DNA of 25,082 nucleotides from Clostridiales bacterium UBA5888 (GCA_002431965.1 DJEW01000031.1:12882-37963), one strand, 5' to 3'; positions 15,077 through 22,809 are shown, counted from the first letter of the stretch. Numbers and translations: made by a program. The notes: a model not told the origin generated them from the sequence alone.

Positions 15077-15103
15077 CTGGCGGGCTTGATTTAAGCCCGC
15101 CAG
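15077..15103. other. Strong GC-rich hairpin between the EF-G-like and SGNH-like genes
   Basis: CTGGCGGGCTT (15077-15087) and AAGCCCGCCAG (15093-15103) are perfect 11-base arms with a 5-base loop. No T-tract follows on either strand, so it is not a classical terminator. It may act as an mRNA 3'-end stabiliser or partial attenuator between the two minus-strand genes. Confidence 0.6.
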
Positions 15104-15128
15104 ATAATATTTGTCAGTGTATATGCTG

Positions 15129-17132
15129 TCAGTTTTCAGTTTCGGCGAGAGCCTTAGCCTCTTCGATGACCTTCTGCTGGACGTTGCCGGGCGCTTCCTC
15201 GTAACGGATGAACTTGCACGTGAACGAACCGCGACCCTGGGTCATGGAGCGAAGATCGATGGTGTAGGAGCTCATCTCCGCCATGGGGACTTCAGCCTCA
15301 ACGGTCTGCATGCCGTCCTCGGCGGTCATGCCGAGCACCGTGCCGCGGCGCTTGGAGCTGATGTCGCTCATGATGTCGCCGAGGTTCGCGTCGGGAATGG
15401 TGACCTGAAGGAGACCGATAGGTTCGAGGATGGTGGGCTTTGCCTTGGGGATACCATCCTGGTACGCAAGACGCGCTGCGGTCTGGAATGCCATATCGTT
15501 GGAGTCAACAGGGTGGTAAGAACCGTCGTACAGCGTCGCCTTCAGCCCGACGAGCGGATAACCGGCGAGAACGCCCTTCACAACTGCATTGCGCAGACCT
15601 TTTTCAACGGACGGGAAGAAGTTCTTGGGAACAGAGCCGCCGAAAACTTCCTCGGCGAAAATCATGTCGTCCTGATCCTCCTGCGGCTCAAAACGGATCC
15701 AGACGTCGCCGAACTGACCGGAACCGCCGGACTGCTTCTTGTGGCGGCCGTGAGCCTCAACCTTGCCCTTTATCTTTTCGCGGTAAGCGACGCGCGCGGG
15801 CTTGAGCTCGGTCTCAACGCCGAAACGGCTCTTGAGCTTGGAGCACAGCACGTCTACCTGAATGTCGCCTGCGCCGGAAATGACCATCTGGTGAGTCTCC
15901 GCGTTGTTGACGAGATTGAAGGAGATATCCTCCTCGTTCAGCCTTGCAAGACCGGCAGCGACCTTGTCGTCCTGCCCCTTGGTCTTGGGGGAGATAGCCA
16001 TGGAGTAGCACGGCTCGGGAATCTCGATGGGGGGCAGCTCGACCTCGTTTTTCGGGTCGCAGATGGAGTCTCCGGTCTTCCAGTCCATCTTGCCGACGGC
16101 AACGATGTCGCCGCAGCAGCAGTCCTTGACCTCGGTGCTCTTCTTGCCGCACATGGTGTACAGACGACCAAGCTTGTCTGTGCTGGAGGTGCGCACATCG
16201 CGCAGGGACATGTCGCTCGTGACAGTGCCGCGCATGACCTTTATGAAGCTGTATTTGCCGAACTGATCGGAAACGGTCTTGAAAACGAATGCGAGGGTCG
16301 GCTCGGAGGACTTGTCCTCCGGAGCGGAGACGTAGTCAACGATGCCCTGAAGCATTGCCTCAGTGCCGATGTTGCTCATCGCAGCGGAGGCGAACACAGG
16401 AACGACGGAGCGATCCTTCAGACCTGCCCTGATACCGGTGACCATGTCCTCTTCGCTCAGCTCCATAGTCTCAAAGAACTTCTCCATCAGCTCCTCGGTT
16501 GCGCCGGCGGCTGTCTCCATGAGCGCTTCGCGCAGCTCCGCGACCTTGCCCGCATCTGCGGCGGGAACGTCGATCTTCTCGACCTTTGCACCCTTGGTCC
16601 TGTACGCAATGTTATGCACTATATCGATCACGCCCGTGCCGTCGGACATGGGGGCGGTGACGGCGCAGACGATTGAGCCGTACTTAGCCTTGAGCGCGTC
16701 AACGACGGCGTAATAGTCGCCGTGCTCCTCGTCGCACTTCGAAACGCAGAACATGACAGGCAGGTTTGCCGCCTTCAGGTACTTCCAGGAGCGCTCGGCG
16801 CCGACGGAGATACCGTCCTTCGCAGAGCACAGAATGACGCCGCACTCGACCGCGCGGATGGCGGAAAGCACGTCGCCGGCGAAGTCAAAGTAGCCGGGGC
16901 AGTCAAGAACGTTGATCTTGCAGCCTGCGTAGCTCACTGGGGCGACGGAGGTGGAGATCGTTATCTGGCGCTTGATCTCTTCAGGGTCATAGTCGCAGAC
17001 GGTGTTGCCGTCGCTGACCTTGCCCATGCGGTCGATCGCACCGGTGACGAACAGCATGCTCTCGGCGAGACTGGTCTTGCCGCTGTTGCCGTGTCCCATC
17101 AGGCAGATGTTGCGGATGTTTTTGGTTTCCAT
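15129..17132 (-). CDS. Elongation factor G-like translational GTPase (EF-G2/FusA2-like paralogue)
   Basis: This 667-residue protein has the full EF-G domain order but is shorter than canonical EF-G (about 690-700). G1 is GHGNSGKT (13-20), the G2/switch region has RQITI (55-59) where EF-G has RGITI, G3 is DCPGY (77-81) with Tyr in place of catalytic His, and G4 is SKCD (131-134) instead of NKxD. Domain IV has SGGSGQFGDV, and the C-terminal domain has SDISSKRRGTVLGM and SYTIDLRSMTQGRGSF. The His-to-Tyr change and missing residues match the known EF-G-like subfamily (PRK12740 type), whose role differs from bulk translocation and is not settled. It has its own strong promoter at 17194-17223. Confidence 0.9.
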   Translation of the reverse strand: METKNIRNICLMGHGNSGKTSLAESMLFVTGAIDRMGKVSDGNTVCDYDPEEIKRQITISTSVAPVSYAGCKINVLDCPGYFDFAGDVLSAIRAVECGVILCSAKDGISVGAERSWKYLKAANLPVMFCVSKCDEEHGDYYAVVDALKAKYGSIVCAVTAPMSDGTGVIDIVHNIAYRTKGAKVEKIDVPAADAGKVAELREALMETAAGATEELMEKFFETMELSEEDMVTGIRAGLKDRSVVPVFASAAMSNIGTEAMLQGIVDYVSAPEDKSSEPTLAFVFKTVSDQFGKYSFIKVMRGTVTSDMSLRDVRTSSTDKLGRLYTMCGKKSTEVKDCCCGDIVAVGKMDWKTGDSICDPKNEVELPPIEIPEPCYSMAISPKTKGQDDKVAAGLARLNEEDISFNLVNNAETHQMVISGAGDIQVDVLCSKLKSRFGVETELKPARVAYREKIKGKVEAHGRHKKQSGGSGQFGDVWIRFEPQEDQDDMIFAEEVFGGSVPKNFFPSVEKGLRNAVVKGVLAGYPLVGLKATLYDGSYHPVDSNDMAFQTAARLAYQDGIPKAKPTILEPIGLLQVTIPDANLGDIMSDISSKRRGTVLGMTAEDGMQTVEAEVPMAEMSSYTIDLRSMTQGRGSFTCKFIRYEEAPGNVQQKVIEEAKALAETEN

Positions 17133-17193
17133 GTGTTGCTTCCTCTCTAGTACGATATAAAAATAAAAAAAGAATTTTCTGCAATTGCAATAT

Positions 17194-17223
17194 ATTATAC
17201 ACTATCTGCCCCATGCTTTGCAA
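17194..17223 (-). promoter_or_regulatory. Sigma-A-like promoter of the EF-G-like gene
   Basis: On the minus strand TTGCAA (17218-17223), an 18-base spacer and TATAAT (17194-17199), about 60 bases before the ATG at 17132. It lies downstream of the terminator of the preceding gene, so the EF-G-like gene is transcribed on its own. Confidence 0.7.
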
Positions 17224-17285
17224 CTATATTTTCACAAAATTGAGGCGGGATATTATGTGAGCGCAGAGCAGAGCGTATATACGGC

Positions 17286-17313
17286 AAAAAGGGCCACCTG
17301 AGACGGTGACCCC
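17286..17313 (-). terminator. Terminator of the P-type-ATPase-like gene
   Basis: On the minus strand GGGGTCACC (17305-17313) pairs with GGTGGCCC (17291-17298), with a G-T wobble and a 6-base loop, followed by TTTTT (17286-17290). It lies 16 bases after the stop at 17330. Confidence 0.75.
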
Positions 17314-17329
17314 TTGCAAAAGAGAGTGA

Positions 17330-19807
17330 TCAGAATTTCATGAATACCGATACGATAATGACCGGTATCGTTGTCAGCAGCATGTACAGCATTATAAAGC
17401 CGAGACCGATGCTGCCGGTGCTGAGCATCTTCACAAAGACGATCAGCATGCCGAGTATCGCGCTGAGAACGGAGATGACGATGTTCACGCGGGTGGCGGT
17501 GTAGATATTCCTGCCGGTGTCCGCCATGCTCGTCACGGAGGCGAGACCCTCGCGGCACACGACCGCAGCGATCTTGCTGCTCTCCGAGGGCTGCGTCTCG
17601 GTTATCTTGAAGCGCTCGACATACGGCGGAAAATCATATCCGTCGGTTGCAATGTCGAAGGTGTTTTTGAGCATTTCAGGCGTTATGTTGAAATCACGCA
17701 GTGCGAAAATTGGATGACGGTTGGAACGCATCAGCTCGACCAGCGCGCGTCTCACCTGCGGCAGGGGCTCGTAGTTCATGGAGAATATGCCATAGAGTAT
17801 GCCGTCTATTGCGAGCAGCACCGTGGTTTTGTCCACGAGACGGAACGGGATGCGCACGTTCATCAGGCGCATGAGATCGCTGCTGCCGCAGAGAACGATG
17901 TGACCGTCGATAATGCCTTTCATTCCGCCGCCGGACAGACACTCAAAATTGGACATGGGCTGCACGGTGCATCCGTTCTGCTCCATCTCGTCGGAAAATG
18001 CCTTGCTCATCGAGCAGCCGGACGCGATGATCATCGTGCCTGCGTAGGATATGACCTTCTGCGCGTCCTCGTCCGCGAAAATACGGATGGACTCGATGGA
18101 AATACTGCTCTCGGGGAAAAGATCGCGGTCGGTGACGATGAGGTTGCTGCTCTGCCCGATGTCGCACAGACCCGACCAGCCCGCGATTGCCGCGCCGCTG
18201 GAGAATATCTGCATTGACCCCAGGAAAAAGGGGAGTGCGAAGCATATCAGCGCTGTTGCCGGGACAGCCGGAACGAGAACGGCGGAGAATATGTAAATAA
18301 CGTCGTAGTAGTTATGCGTCGCGGCGGAGACGATGAGCGCGAAGACCATCGCGCCGAGAAGCATGAACGGAGCAAGCTTTGCGTAGAGAGTTTCGTCCGG
18401 GGCGGCCTCCTCACAGCGGCGGACAAAGCCGGTCGCGGGGCGGGAGGTCTTGACAAGAGTGATGTCCTTGCCCTTTATGTTGTTGTCGCCGACGATGCTG
18501 TATATGCGCTTGGCGATTGCGGGCACACGCAGCGTTTTGCGCAGCGCCCTCACACTGAGAAGGGAGGAGAGCATCACGCCAACGAGGGAGAAGCTTGACA
18601 CGGCACAAAGAGGGATATGACTGCTCACGCCGCTGTCCATTGCCACCATCGCCGCGTCCGCAGAGGTTATCAGGCACGCAATGACCGCGAGGGAATCCGC
18701 GCCCATCTGCAAATGCGCCATCTTGAGAATGCCGTTTGTCACGATGTCCAGCGCAAGGAGCATTATCGTGAACTGCACCGCCATGCACATCGCGGCGGTT
18801 ACGGGCAGATAGCCCAGCATACCCGGAATGGGAAGACCGAGGGATATGTACACCATGAATGCCAGCAGCCCGCAGGCAATCTGCAGGCGCAGGCGTGCGG
18901 AATGCACAAATGAACCGTAATACTTCGACGCTGCCGCGCATGTGACCTCGGCGCCCAGATCCTCGTCCTCATCGTTCATTGTCGCCGCGGAATCGCCGCG
19001 GTGCGTGCCTCTGAGGCGGAAGAATATCGTGGCGAACACCGAAGCGAGATACTCTGAAAACGAAGGGGGCATATAGCCTTCAGGATGCTCGTCATCCGGG
19101 TAATCCTCGCCGTCGTCGGCGGCGAGATCCTCCATGCGTTCCGTATCGGCATAGGCATAGGCGCTCTGCCTGTCGTTTATATCGCGGAAGCCGCGCGCGA
19201 AAACCTCTTCTTCATCCTCGTGCTCGTCTTCGGCGATATACTTGGGCTGGTAGGACGTGCGAAGCTTTTTGTCCTTTTTTTTGCCGAATGAGAATTTCGG
19301 CTTGCCGCTGCGGGGCAGCTCGTCGTAAGCTTCGTCATAATCCCCGCGCGCCGCGCTGCGACCGCACTGCTCGGCGGGTATGTAGTCCTCGTCTGCGGAG
19401 GTATCAACGTCCCTTGCGGAGAAGGAGCGCTCATAATTTTTCCTGCCGTTGAGGTTAAAACGGCTGTCTATCTCCGGAGCGTATTCGTCGTCCTGCCGGG
19501 GACGTGCGTGCGAGCGATCATCGATGTCGCTGACGTCCATGTCAAAATCGGAAAAAAGCGCGCCCGAATGGAACTCGGAAAGAATATCATCGACGGACAT
19601 ATCATCGCTGCCGTATTTATTTTTTCTGTCATCCTTGCGGCTCATATAACTATCCATCCCATCCAGATCATAGGCTTGCACTTGCGCGTCAAAGTCAGCG
19701 GATACTCTGAAAACGGGACGTCTTGGACGCCGTGCCTTGCGTATCATGGGCATCGTGCGCATCGGCGCGCAGACTGCCTGCTCGACCGCCAGATATTCAC
19801 GCTCCAT
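17330..19807 (-). CDS. Degenerate P-type ATPase (P1-like pseudo-ATPase) with long acidic N-terminal tail
   Basis: This 825-residue protein starts with about 290 hydrophilic, Asp/Glu/Lys-rich, probably disordered residues, then a P1-type ATPase-like body. Membrane helices are near 309-325, 333-355, 370-390, 398-418, 478-497, 503-530, 772-792 and 797-823. VPAVPATAL (512-520) sits where metal pumps have CPCAL. The P-domain start IVTDRDLFPE (557-566) aligns with VFDKTGTLT and keeps only D560. The N-domain has SGGGMKGIIDGHIVLCGSSDLM (625-646), as in GKGVxAxVxG..VxVG. TGD reads LRD (703-705) and GDGxND is absent (CREGLAS at 751-757). ATP-driven transport is unlikely. ATG at 19807 follows GAGGTGG. 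It is 48 bases after rlmB and probably in its operon. Confidence 0.75.
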   Translation of the reverse strand: MEREYLAVEQAVCAPMRTMPMIRKARRPRRPVFRVSADFDAQVQAYDLDGMDSYMSRKDDRKNKYGSDDMSVDDILSEFHSGALFSDFDMDVSDIDDRSHARPRQDDEYAPEIDSRFNLNGRKNYERSFSARDVDTSADEDYIPAEQCGRSAARGDYDEAYDELPRSGKPKFSFGKKKDKKLRTSYQPKYIAEDEHEDEEEVFARGFRDINDRQSAYAYADTERMEDLAADDGEDYPDDEHPEGYMPPSFSEYLASVFATIFFRLRGTHRGDSAATMNDEDEDLGAEVTCAAASKYYGSFVHSARLRLQIACGLLAFMVYISLGLPIPGMLGYLPVTAAMCMAVQFTIMLLALDIVTNGILKMAHLQMGADSLAVIACLITSADAAMVAMDSGVSSHIPLCAVSSFSLVGVMLSSLLSVRALRKTLRVPAIAKRIYSIVGDNNIKGKDITLVKTSRPATGFVRRCEEAAPDETLYAKLAPFMLLGAMVFALIVSAATHNYYDVIYIFSAVLVPAVPATALICFALPFFLGSMQIFSSGAAIAGWSGLCDIGQSSNLIVTDRDLFPESSISIESIRIFADEDAQKVISYAGTMIIASGCSMSKAFSDEMEQNGCTVQPMSNFECLSGGGMKGIIDGHIVLCGSSDLMRLMNVRIPFRLVDKTTVLLAIDGILYGIFSMNYEPLPQVRRALVELMRSNRHPIFALRDFNITPEMLKNTFDIATDGYDFPPYVERFKITETQPSESSKIAAVVCREGLASVTSMADTGRNIYTATRVNIVISVLSAILGMLIVFVKMLSTGSIGLGFIMLYMLLTTIPVIIVSVFMKF

Positions 19808-19855
19808 TGTGGGTCACCACCTCATTAAAATTACTGACATATTAGTTCGGGGGTG

Positions 19856-20614
19856 TCATGCATTGTTCGTGCGCTGGCGCAGAACCTCATACATCGTGAT
19901 GGCTGCCGCCGTTGATGCATTGAGCGAGCTGACCTGCCCGCGCATGGGGAGACTGATGATGAAATCGCAGCATTCGCTGACAAGGCGACCCATTCCGTCG
20001 CCCTCAGAGCCAATGACCAGCGCCACCGCGCCGCTCAGATCCGTGTGCCACAGATCGCTCTGCCCATTCGCCGCCGTGCCGTATACCCACACGCCGCGTG
20101 TCTTCAGTTCTTTTATCGCCGCCGGCAGATTTGCCACACGTGCAATGGCCATATGCTCCGCTGCGCCTGCCGATGCTTTGTCAACGATGGCGGTCAGACC
20201 GGCGCTGCGCCGCTTGGGGATGATCACGCCGTGTGCGCCTGCGCATTCGGCGGAGCGGATGATAGCGCCGAGATTGTGCGGGTCGCTTATCTCGTCGCAC
20301 ACTATCACAAACGGTTTCTCGCCGCGCTCGTCTGCAACGGCAAAAATATCATCCACCGTGCAGTATTCGCGCACGGCCGCGAGTGCGATAACCCCCTGAT
20401 GCGCATGCGTCTGGCTCATATAGTCGAGCTTGCGGCGGTCAGCTTCCACCACGACTATGCCCGCCTCGCGCGCCCTGGAGGCGATATGCCCAAGCGTTTT
20501 GTCAACATCACCCTTGGCGATGAATATTTTATCTATTGCACGACCGGCGCGCAGCGCCTCTATGACTGCGTTGCGCCCCTCAATAATGTCGTTTTTCAGT
20601 TCTCTTTCTTCCAT
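19856..20614 (-). CDS. rlmB: TrmH/RlmB-family 23S rRNA 2'-O-methyltransferase
   Basis: This 252-residue SPOUT methyltransferase uses S-adenosylmethionine to 2'-O-methylate rRNA; RlmB modifies G2251 in E. coli. The N-terminal substrate-binding domain starts with IIEGRNAVIEALRAGRAIDKIFIA. The knotted catalytic domain has the three SPOUT motifs: CDEISDPHNLGAIIRSAECAGAHGVI (motif 1 with the N and R), ALVIGSEGDGMGRLV (motif 2) and ISLPMRGQVSSLNASTAAAI (motif 3). ATG at 20614 is chosen because GGAG lies 7 bases upstream; the longer frame adds 17 residues unlike the family. It heads the minus-strand unit that continues into the degenerate P-type ATPase gene. Assignment to RlmB rather than another TrmH homologue rests on length and the N-terminal domain. 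Confidence 0.92.
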   Translation of the reverse strand: MEERELKNDIIEGRNAVIEALRAGRAIDKIFIAKGDVDKTLGHIASRAREAGIVVVEADRRKLDYMSQTHAHQGVIALAAVREYCTVDDIFAVADERGEKPFVIVCDEISDPHNLGAIIRSAECAGAHGVIIPKRRSAGLTAIVDKASAGAAEHMAIARVANLPAAIKELKTRGVWVYGTAANGQSDLWHTDLSGAVALVIGSEGDGMGRLVSECCDFIISLPMRGQVSSLNASTAAAITMYEVLRQRTNNA

Positions 20615-20652
20615 TGCACAGCTCCAGATAAAAAAGCCAACATAATCATGTC

Positions 20653-20676
20653 TACATAATACCACAACATTATGTA
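20653..20676. promoter_or_regulatory. Perfect inverted repeat over the rlmB promoter
   Basis: TACATAAT (20653-20660) and ATTATGTA (20669-20676) are exact 8-base arms around ACCACAAC. They overlap the -10 (TATTAT, 20656-20661 on -) and spacer of the candidate promoter. This resembles an operator; the regulator is unknown. Confidence 0.45.
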
Positions 20677-20684
20677 AATTAAAA
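20656..20684 (-). promoter_or_regulatory. Candidate promoter of rlmB and the P-type-ATPase-like gene
   Basis: On the minus strand a weak TTTTAA (20679-20684), a 17-base spacer and TATTAT (20656-20661), 42 bases before the rlmB start. Confidence 0.4.
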
Positions 20685-20789
20685 GCATTATTTTTAATTT
20701 TCCCGAAAATTTTTTCTGGCTGTCGCCGTGCAGTATGTCAACGCCTTGAAATAATGCGGCTTTCGGCGTTAATATTCAAAAATTATTTA

Positions 20790-20818
20790 TGGACAATACA
20801 CGGCACAAAGGGTATTAT
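20790..20818 (+). promoter_or_regulatory. Promoter of the rhomboid-like gene
   Basis: TGGACA (20790-20795), a 17-base spacer and TATTAT (20813-20818). A second possible promoter lies upstream (TTGAAA, 18 bases, TAATAT near 20746-20775). Transcription from about 20825 would place the palindromic repeat at 20836-20863 in the leader, before the Shine-Dalgarno GGAGG at 20891. Confidence 0.6.
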
Positions 20819-20835
20819 AAAAGAGCATTATATAA

Positions 20836-20863
20836 GGGCAGCGCCGCATAATGCGGCGTTGCC
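20836..20863. repeat. Dispersed palindromic repeat, copy 3 (short form)
   Basis: GGCAGCGCCGCAT (20837-20849) and ATGCGGCGTTGCC (20851-20863) pair along their whole length with one wobble and a single-base centre. It has the outer ends of copy 2 (GGCAGC...GCC) but lacks its inner ACGCCTGC block. It lies between the promoter and ribosome site of the rhomboid-like gene. Confidence 0.75.
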
Positions 20864-20901
20864 TAAGAAAGATAATCTTTGCTTTCCTTCGGAGGATCAA
20901 A

Positions 20902-21732
20902 ATGAAAAACCCCAGAAACAGTATAGAGCGCTTCTGCGCGCAGCACCCGCATTTCGGTATTCCTAGCCTTATTAAATATATTACTATCGCCAATGTTGTC
21001 TTCTGGCTGCTTGGCGCTATAATGCCCGGCTTCCTCAGTTATCTCACATTCAACCCTGCGCTGATCCTTCGTGGGCAGATCTGGCGCATTTTCACGTTTG
21101 CCCTTTATCCGCCGAGCACGGGGGTTCTCGCGTTTATCGCTTTTTACTTCTACTATCTCATAGGCAATACGCTCGAGCACTATTGGGGCACGCCGCAGTT
21201 CAATATCTATTTCTTCTCCGGCATTATTCTCACGGTCGTCTACGGCTTTATCATGTACTTCGTCATGGGGACAGGTTTCAACCTCACGGCGGAGTATATA
21301 TATCTCTCCATGTTCTTCTCGTTTGCCGTGCTCTGCCCGGATATGCAGGTGCTGCTTTTTTACATCATCCCCATTAAGATGAAATACCTTGCGTATCTCA
21401 ACGCGGCGCTTTTCATATACAGCGTCTTTTCAACGCCGTTCCCGGCAAATCTTCTGCCCCTTGTCGCCGTGATCAACTTCTTCATTTTCTGCGGCGGCGA
21501 TCTTTTCAGCAGAATTCCAAAGCGCCCCAGTGCGAACACCGTCAACTTCCGCAGAGAATCCGCGCGCATAAAGCGCGAGCAGCAGGCAAATCTCTACACG
21601 CACAAATGCGCCGTCTGCGGGCGCACGGACGCCGACCATCCGGAGCTGGAATTCCGCTACTGCTCCAAGTGCGCGGGGTATCACTGCTTCTGCCAGGATC
21701 ATATCTATAACCATATACATTTCAAAGAGTAA
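20902..21732 (+). CDS. Rhomboid-fold membrane protein lacking the catalytic dyad, with Cys/His-rich tail
   Basis: ATG at 20902 follows GGAGG (20891-20895) at 6 bases; the longer frame would run through the palindromic repeat. The 276 residues have about six membrane helices (25-45, 73-90, 103-122, 130-147, 160-177, 183-200). Rhomboid-fold signatures are GQIWRIFTFALYPP (58-71) and GNTLEHYWGTPQFNIYFF (88-105). Where rhomboid proteases have GxSG the sequence reads NLTAEYIYLSM (127-137), and no His is seen in the last helix, so proteolysis is unlikely. The soluble tail has CAVC (236-239), CSKC (254-257), HCFCQDH (261-267) and HIH (271-273), probably zinc-binding. It is monocistronic. Function is unknown; pseudo-rhomboids often act in membrane protein quality control. 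Confidence 0.78.
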   Translation: MKNPRNSIERFCAQHPHFGIPSLIKYITIANVVFWLLGAIMPGFLSYLTFNPALILRGQIWRIFTFALYPPSTGVLAFIAFYFYYLIGNTLEHYWGTPQFNIYFFSGIILTVVYGFIMYFVMGTGFNLTAEYIYLSMFFSFAVLCPDMQVLLFYIIPIKMKYLAYLNAALFIYSVFSTPFPANLLPLVAVINFFIFCGGDLFSRIPKRPSANTVNFRRESARIKREQQANLYTHKCAVCGRTDADHPELEFRYCSKCAGYHCFCQDHIYNHIHFKE

Positions 21733-21755
21733 AAAAGAAAGAGCAAAAGAACGAA

Positions 21756-21788
21756 AAAATCCTGCACGGCTGCCGTGCAGGATTTTTG
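21756..21788. terminator. Bidirectional terminator between the rhomboid-like and phosphoesterase genes
   Basis: AAAAATCCTGCACGG (21756-21770) pairs perfectly with CCGTGCAGGATTTTT (21774-21788) across a 3-base loop. A and T runs on both sides serve both converging genes. Confidence 0.93.
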
Positions 21789-21793
21789 CTTCT

Positions 21794-22681
21794 TTATTCG
21801 CGCTCCAGAGTTATCAAAACGATCTCCGGGCGGTTGTTGATGCGCAGAGGAAAAATGCTGTTGCCAAGTCCGCGGCTGACGATCATGTCCGTGCCGCCGA
21901 CGGTGTACAGCCCCGCGTCGTATTTGGGGAAGAGCCCCTGCCCGGGCGCGGCGAGTCCGCCGATAAACGGCAGGCGTATCTGACCGCCGTGCGCATGCCC
22001 GCTCAGAACAAGGTCAGCCCCGCCGGCAGCGTAGCTGCCGATATACTCCGGGCGATGCGCAAGAAGAACGGTATAGCCGTCGTAACCCTCGGTAATATGG
22101 GCAAGCTTCTTTTCTATCATTGCCGGGAAGCCCTCTGCTATCTCCTCGCTCGTGGCGAAGTTCGGGTCGTCCAGCCCCGCAAGCAGAAGCGTGTCCCCGC
22201 CGCGCGACAGGCGGCACGCGCGATCTGTCAGCACGTTTATGCCCGCCGCCGTCAATCCCTCGCGCAGTATCCAGTATTCCATTATCGCGCCCTCGTGGTT
22301 GCCTGTCACGTAGTACATCGGCGCAATTTCCGCCGCGCCCTCGGCAAAGTCCAGCGACTGGTCTATGTCCGTTCGGTTCGCGTCGATGAGGTCGCCGGTT
22401 ATCACGATGATATCCGGCTCGCATTCGGCGAGCAGGGCGAGAAGCTTTTCATTATCCTCGCCGAATTCGGCGTCATGCAGGTCTGATACCTGCGCGATGC
22501 GAAATCCGTCAAACCCGGCGGGTATGCGCGCGGAGCGCACTGTAATGCGATTTACCGTCAGCGCCGTGTTTCCCCACGCCAGCCAGACCGCGAGCGCTGC
22601 CGCCAGCGCAAGCAGCAGGAACGCTGACGCTGCATTGCGCCGTCTGCGCTGCAAATTATGTTCGGCGCATCGTTCCTTCAT
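21794..22681 (-). CDS. Membrane-anchored calcineurin-type metallophosphoesterase (YkuE-like)
   Basis: This 295-residue protein has a basic N-terminus and one membrane segment (about 17-37) that would place the enzyme domain outside the cytoplasm. All metal-binding motifs of the calcineurin-like family are present: DLH (67-69), GDLID (96-100), GNHE (127-130), AHRPE (208-212) and GHAHGG (228-233). This domain order with an N-terminal anchor is typical of YkuE and UDP-2,3-diacylglucosamine-hydrolase-like proteins. In Gram-positive bacteria the substrate is not lipid A and is usually unknown. ATG at 22681 follows GAGGGG at 7 bases. It is a single-gene unit. Confidence 0.9.
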   Translation of the reverse strand: MKERCAEHNLQRRRRNAASAFLLLALAAALAVWLAWGNTALTVNRITVRSARIPAGFDGFRIAQVSDLHDAEFGEDNEKLLALLAECEPDIIVITGDLIDANRTDIDQSLDFAEGAAEIAPMYYVTGNHEGAIMEYWILREGLTAAGINVLTDRACRLSRGGDTLLLAGLDDPNFATSEEIAEGFPAMIEKKLAHITEGYDGYTVLLAHRPEYIGSYAAGGADLVLSGHAHGGQIRLPFIGGLAAPGQGLFPKYDAGLYTVGGTDMIVSRGLGNSIFPLRINNRPEIVLITLERE

Positions 22682-22757
22682 TCCATCGCCCCTCTCCTTT
22701 AGGTGTTCAGTATAATTATATTCCGTCTGTCAAGCGGGAAAAGACCGGAATACGGTG

Positions 22758-22792
22758 AAAAATTGCGCCGCTCTCATCCGAGCGCGGCGCAA
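22758..22792 (-). terminator. Terminator of the zinc-ribbon/repeat protein gene
   Basis: On the minus strand TTGCGCCGC and GCGGCGCAA (22784-22792 and 22763-22771 on +) form a 9-base stem, followed by TTTTT (22758-22762). It is 17 bases past the stop at 22810. Confidence 0.85.
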
Positions 22793-22809
22793 GGTATATT
22801 GACCGGGTA

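Noticed and set aside
15111..16676. A long 521-residue open frame on + antisense to the EF-G-like gene
   Set aside because: It is a mirror of a well-supported GTPase gene with high GC at codon third positions. The translation is low-complexity (Asp/Leu/His/Gly rich) and resembles no family, and its start lacks a ribosome site.
20045..20659. A 204-residue open frame on + antisense to rlmB
   Set aside because: rlmB has all three SPOUT motifs in the opposite frame. The antisense product has no family features.
20752..20778. ATAATGCGGC followed by TTTCGGCGTTAAT, a possible decayed fourth copy of the palindromic repeat
   Set aside because: It shares only a 10-base block with copy 3, its arms pair poorly, and the outer GGCAGC/GCTGCC ends are absent.
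22705..22733. Consensus-like TTGACA (22728-22733 on -) near TATAAT and TATACT upstream of the phosphoesterase gene
   Set aside because: The spacers are about 7 and 13 bases, too short for a normal sigma-A promoter. The gene probably has a promoter here, but I cannot define its boxes.
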